From assembly GCA_038030265.1 (NCBI GenBank), contig CM075943.1:2108001-2172000 (forward strand): a stretch of DNA of 64,000 nt. Direction: 5' to 3'. Of the stretch, positions 62,030-64,000 are shown in pieces (position 1 is the stretch's first letter; the number at the start of each line of letters is the position of its first letter). Below the pieces are notes generated by a model that searched no databases, was not told the DNA's origin, and was given only the letters and a program-made list of their open reading frames with translations. The DNA is from Corythucha ciliata. Its lineage: Eukaryota > Arthropoda > Insecta > Hemiptera > Tingidae. The translations under genes were made by a program, and so were the position numbers.

Positions 62030-64000
62030 AACTCCTGGCGCCCTATTCAGAGATGTCGAAAAAAAATGCTGCAAGTCCGGGTTACAACGAGAGATAATGT
62101 TATTTCTTATTCGACGTCCCTGGATCCCTCTTGCGGCATTTTCTTCCCCTGCTCTCATTTCATTCAATTTTTTTAACCATTCAAAATTCAAAACACATTC
62201 AAATTCAGGCTTTGCAAAACTATCAAAGCAAACTCGTGTTAAAGGACATGTTCGTAGTCCCCCACCAATGCCTGCCTGCAATCACGGCCCAACACCCCCT
62301 CAAAAGTTCAAATTTGACATAACTCGACAGTCGACATCCATAGCAGACAGAAATATTCCGTTTGCGCCAGGTTGAACAACTTCGTATCCGACCGGATACG
62401 ACTTCCGGCCTGTTAATAATGCAGGGGAGCATTAGTTTGGGCTGCTCCACGAGAGCCAAACAAACGACGCTTCGGTGGACATACATAATATGATCAGGAG
62501 AACGATATATTTTTTTCTGAGGCCGGATCAACCTTTTCATCGGATGTTTTGGTGTCAAATGCAGTGGGTGATCTCTACGAGACCTCACAAAGCTCCAAAA
62601 GGGAAAGTCAAATTATCCAGCGTGTAGGAGCACTAGTAACATTCGCCCGAATCTCGATGACCAAGGCTTGTATTTATACCTGAATTTTTACGGTCAACTT
62701 TACGTGAAATTGTATTCATTGCTTCACACTCACTGGCGAGCACACCGTTAACAAAAAAAAATAAAAATAAAAATAAAATGGGGCTCGCGGGGCCTTAATA
62801 CTACAGTTTATGTGTGCATGAAACAACTGTACACTACTCGCCTATTTATTATCGTCGTACTCTCCATCGAAATTGTTTGAGTGATACAGCTCCGCGAAAG
62901 TCTTCTTAACTCCAGAGTTTGATTTTAAGAAAAAGTACCAGCGATCCTTCGTGCAATGATCAGTATCACTTAAAAAAATGTATGACATGGTGGTGATATT
63001 CTGGAAATAAGGCCCAGAAAACACGAGTTTAGATTTGGGAGGGGGGGGGATCTGTCTTTTGGTGTGATGGGATGACAATAATTTCATGTAAAATCGACCG
63101 CAAAACGTTGGGTACAAGCCTTATTGGTGACCAAGATTCGGACAAATGCTAGGAGTACTCGTCCACGCCGGACTATTTTGATACCCCTTTCAGGGCATTG
63201 TGAGGGGTTACAGAAGTCACCCACTGCATTTGAGGTGGAAACAGCCGATGAACAATTTGATCCTGCATCAGAAAAAAATATCATTCTCCGGATCATATAT
63301 GTATGCAAATGTCCACCGCAGTGTCGTTAGGCTGTCGTGGAGGCCAAACTAAGCACCCCAGGGTCTTCCGGTCGGACTCAAAGTTGTTCTAACGGCATAT
63401 TTCTATCTGCTATGGTTGCCGAGTTAACACAAATTTGAGCTCTAGAGGGGGGGGGGGCTGTAATTGCAGGTGGGCATGGTTGGGGCTTGGTCTTGAAAAC
63501 ATCTTACAGGTATATAGAACATTCCTGCCTAGTGACATCACTTAGTTTGCCTAAATTCGCATAGTGTACGCAATGTTAGCCTAAAATTTGCCCTTTAACT
63601 TCCGGACTATTTTGCCCACATTACAAACTTAAACAACATCGTATGCGTGGCATTGATGTAGTTAAATAACTATAACGATATGAAATTTGATTCTCTTTGT
63701 GCCGTTCACTTTGTCGTCTTGGTGCACACGATGAATTCTCTACTGTCTATGTTACGGTAAAAGACTGACGGTTGGTTAATCTTAGCATTTACCAGTAAAT
63801 CCTAGCATTCACCAGCGACGTTGGTTTCAGTTCACATGATTCATTAATTTCGGACTTTTACCACTCGGAATACGGTAAATCTTATATGATTCTCATGCAA
63901 GCATGATAAAAGTCCGAAATGCCTCAAATAAAGAACCAGACAGTTTTGGTGAATGTACGTAACGTAATCCCCACCATCCCTTGGTCCACTGCTCCACCAC
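62030..64000. other. No gene recognised
   Basis: Short open frames here show no domains or splice context that support a gene. A-rich (62755-62780) and G-rich (63038, 63448) homopolymers and a weak inverted pair (CGGACTTTTA / TAAAAGTCCG, 63852 and 63908) are all that is seen. Confidence 0.5.

Noticed and set aside
1..64000. CRISPR array, bacterial operons, rRNA or tRNA genes
   Set aside because: No regular direct repeats with unique spacers, no ribosome-binding-site-spaced operons, and no cloverleaf or rRNA-like sequence were found; the content is eukaryotic.

Overview
The window is a TE-saturated piece of an arthropod, probably insect, nuclear genome. The evidence is spliced genes with GT..AG introns, a small cuticle-type gene with the usual tiny first signal-peptide exon, I/jockey-type LINEs, a Penelope-like element, Ty3/gypsy relics, a PIF/Harbinger transposon and very many MITE-like inverted repeats. 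Nothing looks bacterial. The exact species cannot be told from the sequence. Only one ordinary host gene is convincing: the Ala/Tyr/Pro/Ser-rich cuticular protein at 50188-50523 (minus strand).

Layout. 1-1370: degenerate minisatellite-like arrays. 2036-4568: a THAP-like fragment, two abutting MITEs and a 1.9-kb element with ACCCAGATAGCAAG ends. 5.5-7.65 kb: two LINE fragments in opposite orientation. 9.3-12.1 kb: one LINE with its middle inverted. 12.7-28.07 kb: one LINE split by two large insertions, a 6.6-kb one at a TTAA (13.48-20.12 kb) and a 3.35-kb hAT-type one with a perfect 8-bp target duplication (23153-26497). An assembly gap of 500 N lies at 29427-29926.

31.87-39.32 kb: a 5'-truncated Penelope-like element bounded by 126-bp near-identical inverted repeats. 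It was invaded by a PIF/Harbinger transposon carrying a spliced DDE transposase and a convergent Myb/SANT-like partner gene. The transposase intron holds a 1.8-kb palindromic element, which holds a TTAA-flanked palindromic element, which holds another one. 39.8-43.77 kb: a minus-strand Ty3/gypsy element abutting an I-clade LINE (43.77-48.56 kb). 51.9-55.06 kb: a 2.1-kb gypsy relic enclosed by about 520-bp inverted arms. 56.3-60.2 kb: an intron-containing, frameshifted gene of an unclassified transposase-like family, surrounded by eight copies of an 11-bp motif (CATTCATCTGG and its complement). 60.4-62 kb: a gypsy RNase H scrap and more MITEs.

Three signals deserve most attention. The first is the 56-60 kb gene with its recurrent 11-mer. 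The second is a sequence-perfect hammerhead ribozyme core inside a 200-bp palindromic element at 17.83-18.04 kb, with a degenerate counterpart in the Penelope-like terminal repeats. The third is a family of degenerate AT-rich arrays (units like TTAGCG..TTTTTCTCAATTTTAGCCGTGAA) that recurs in both orientations inside fold-back-like elements.
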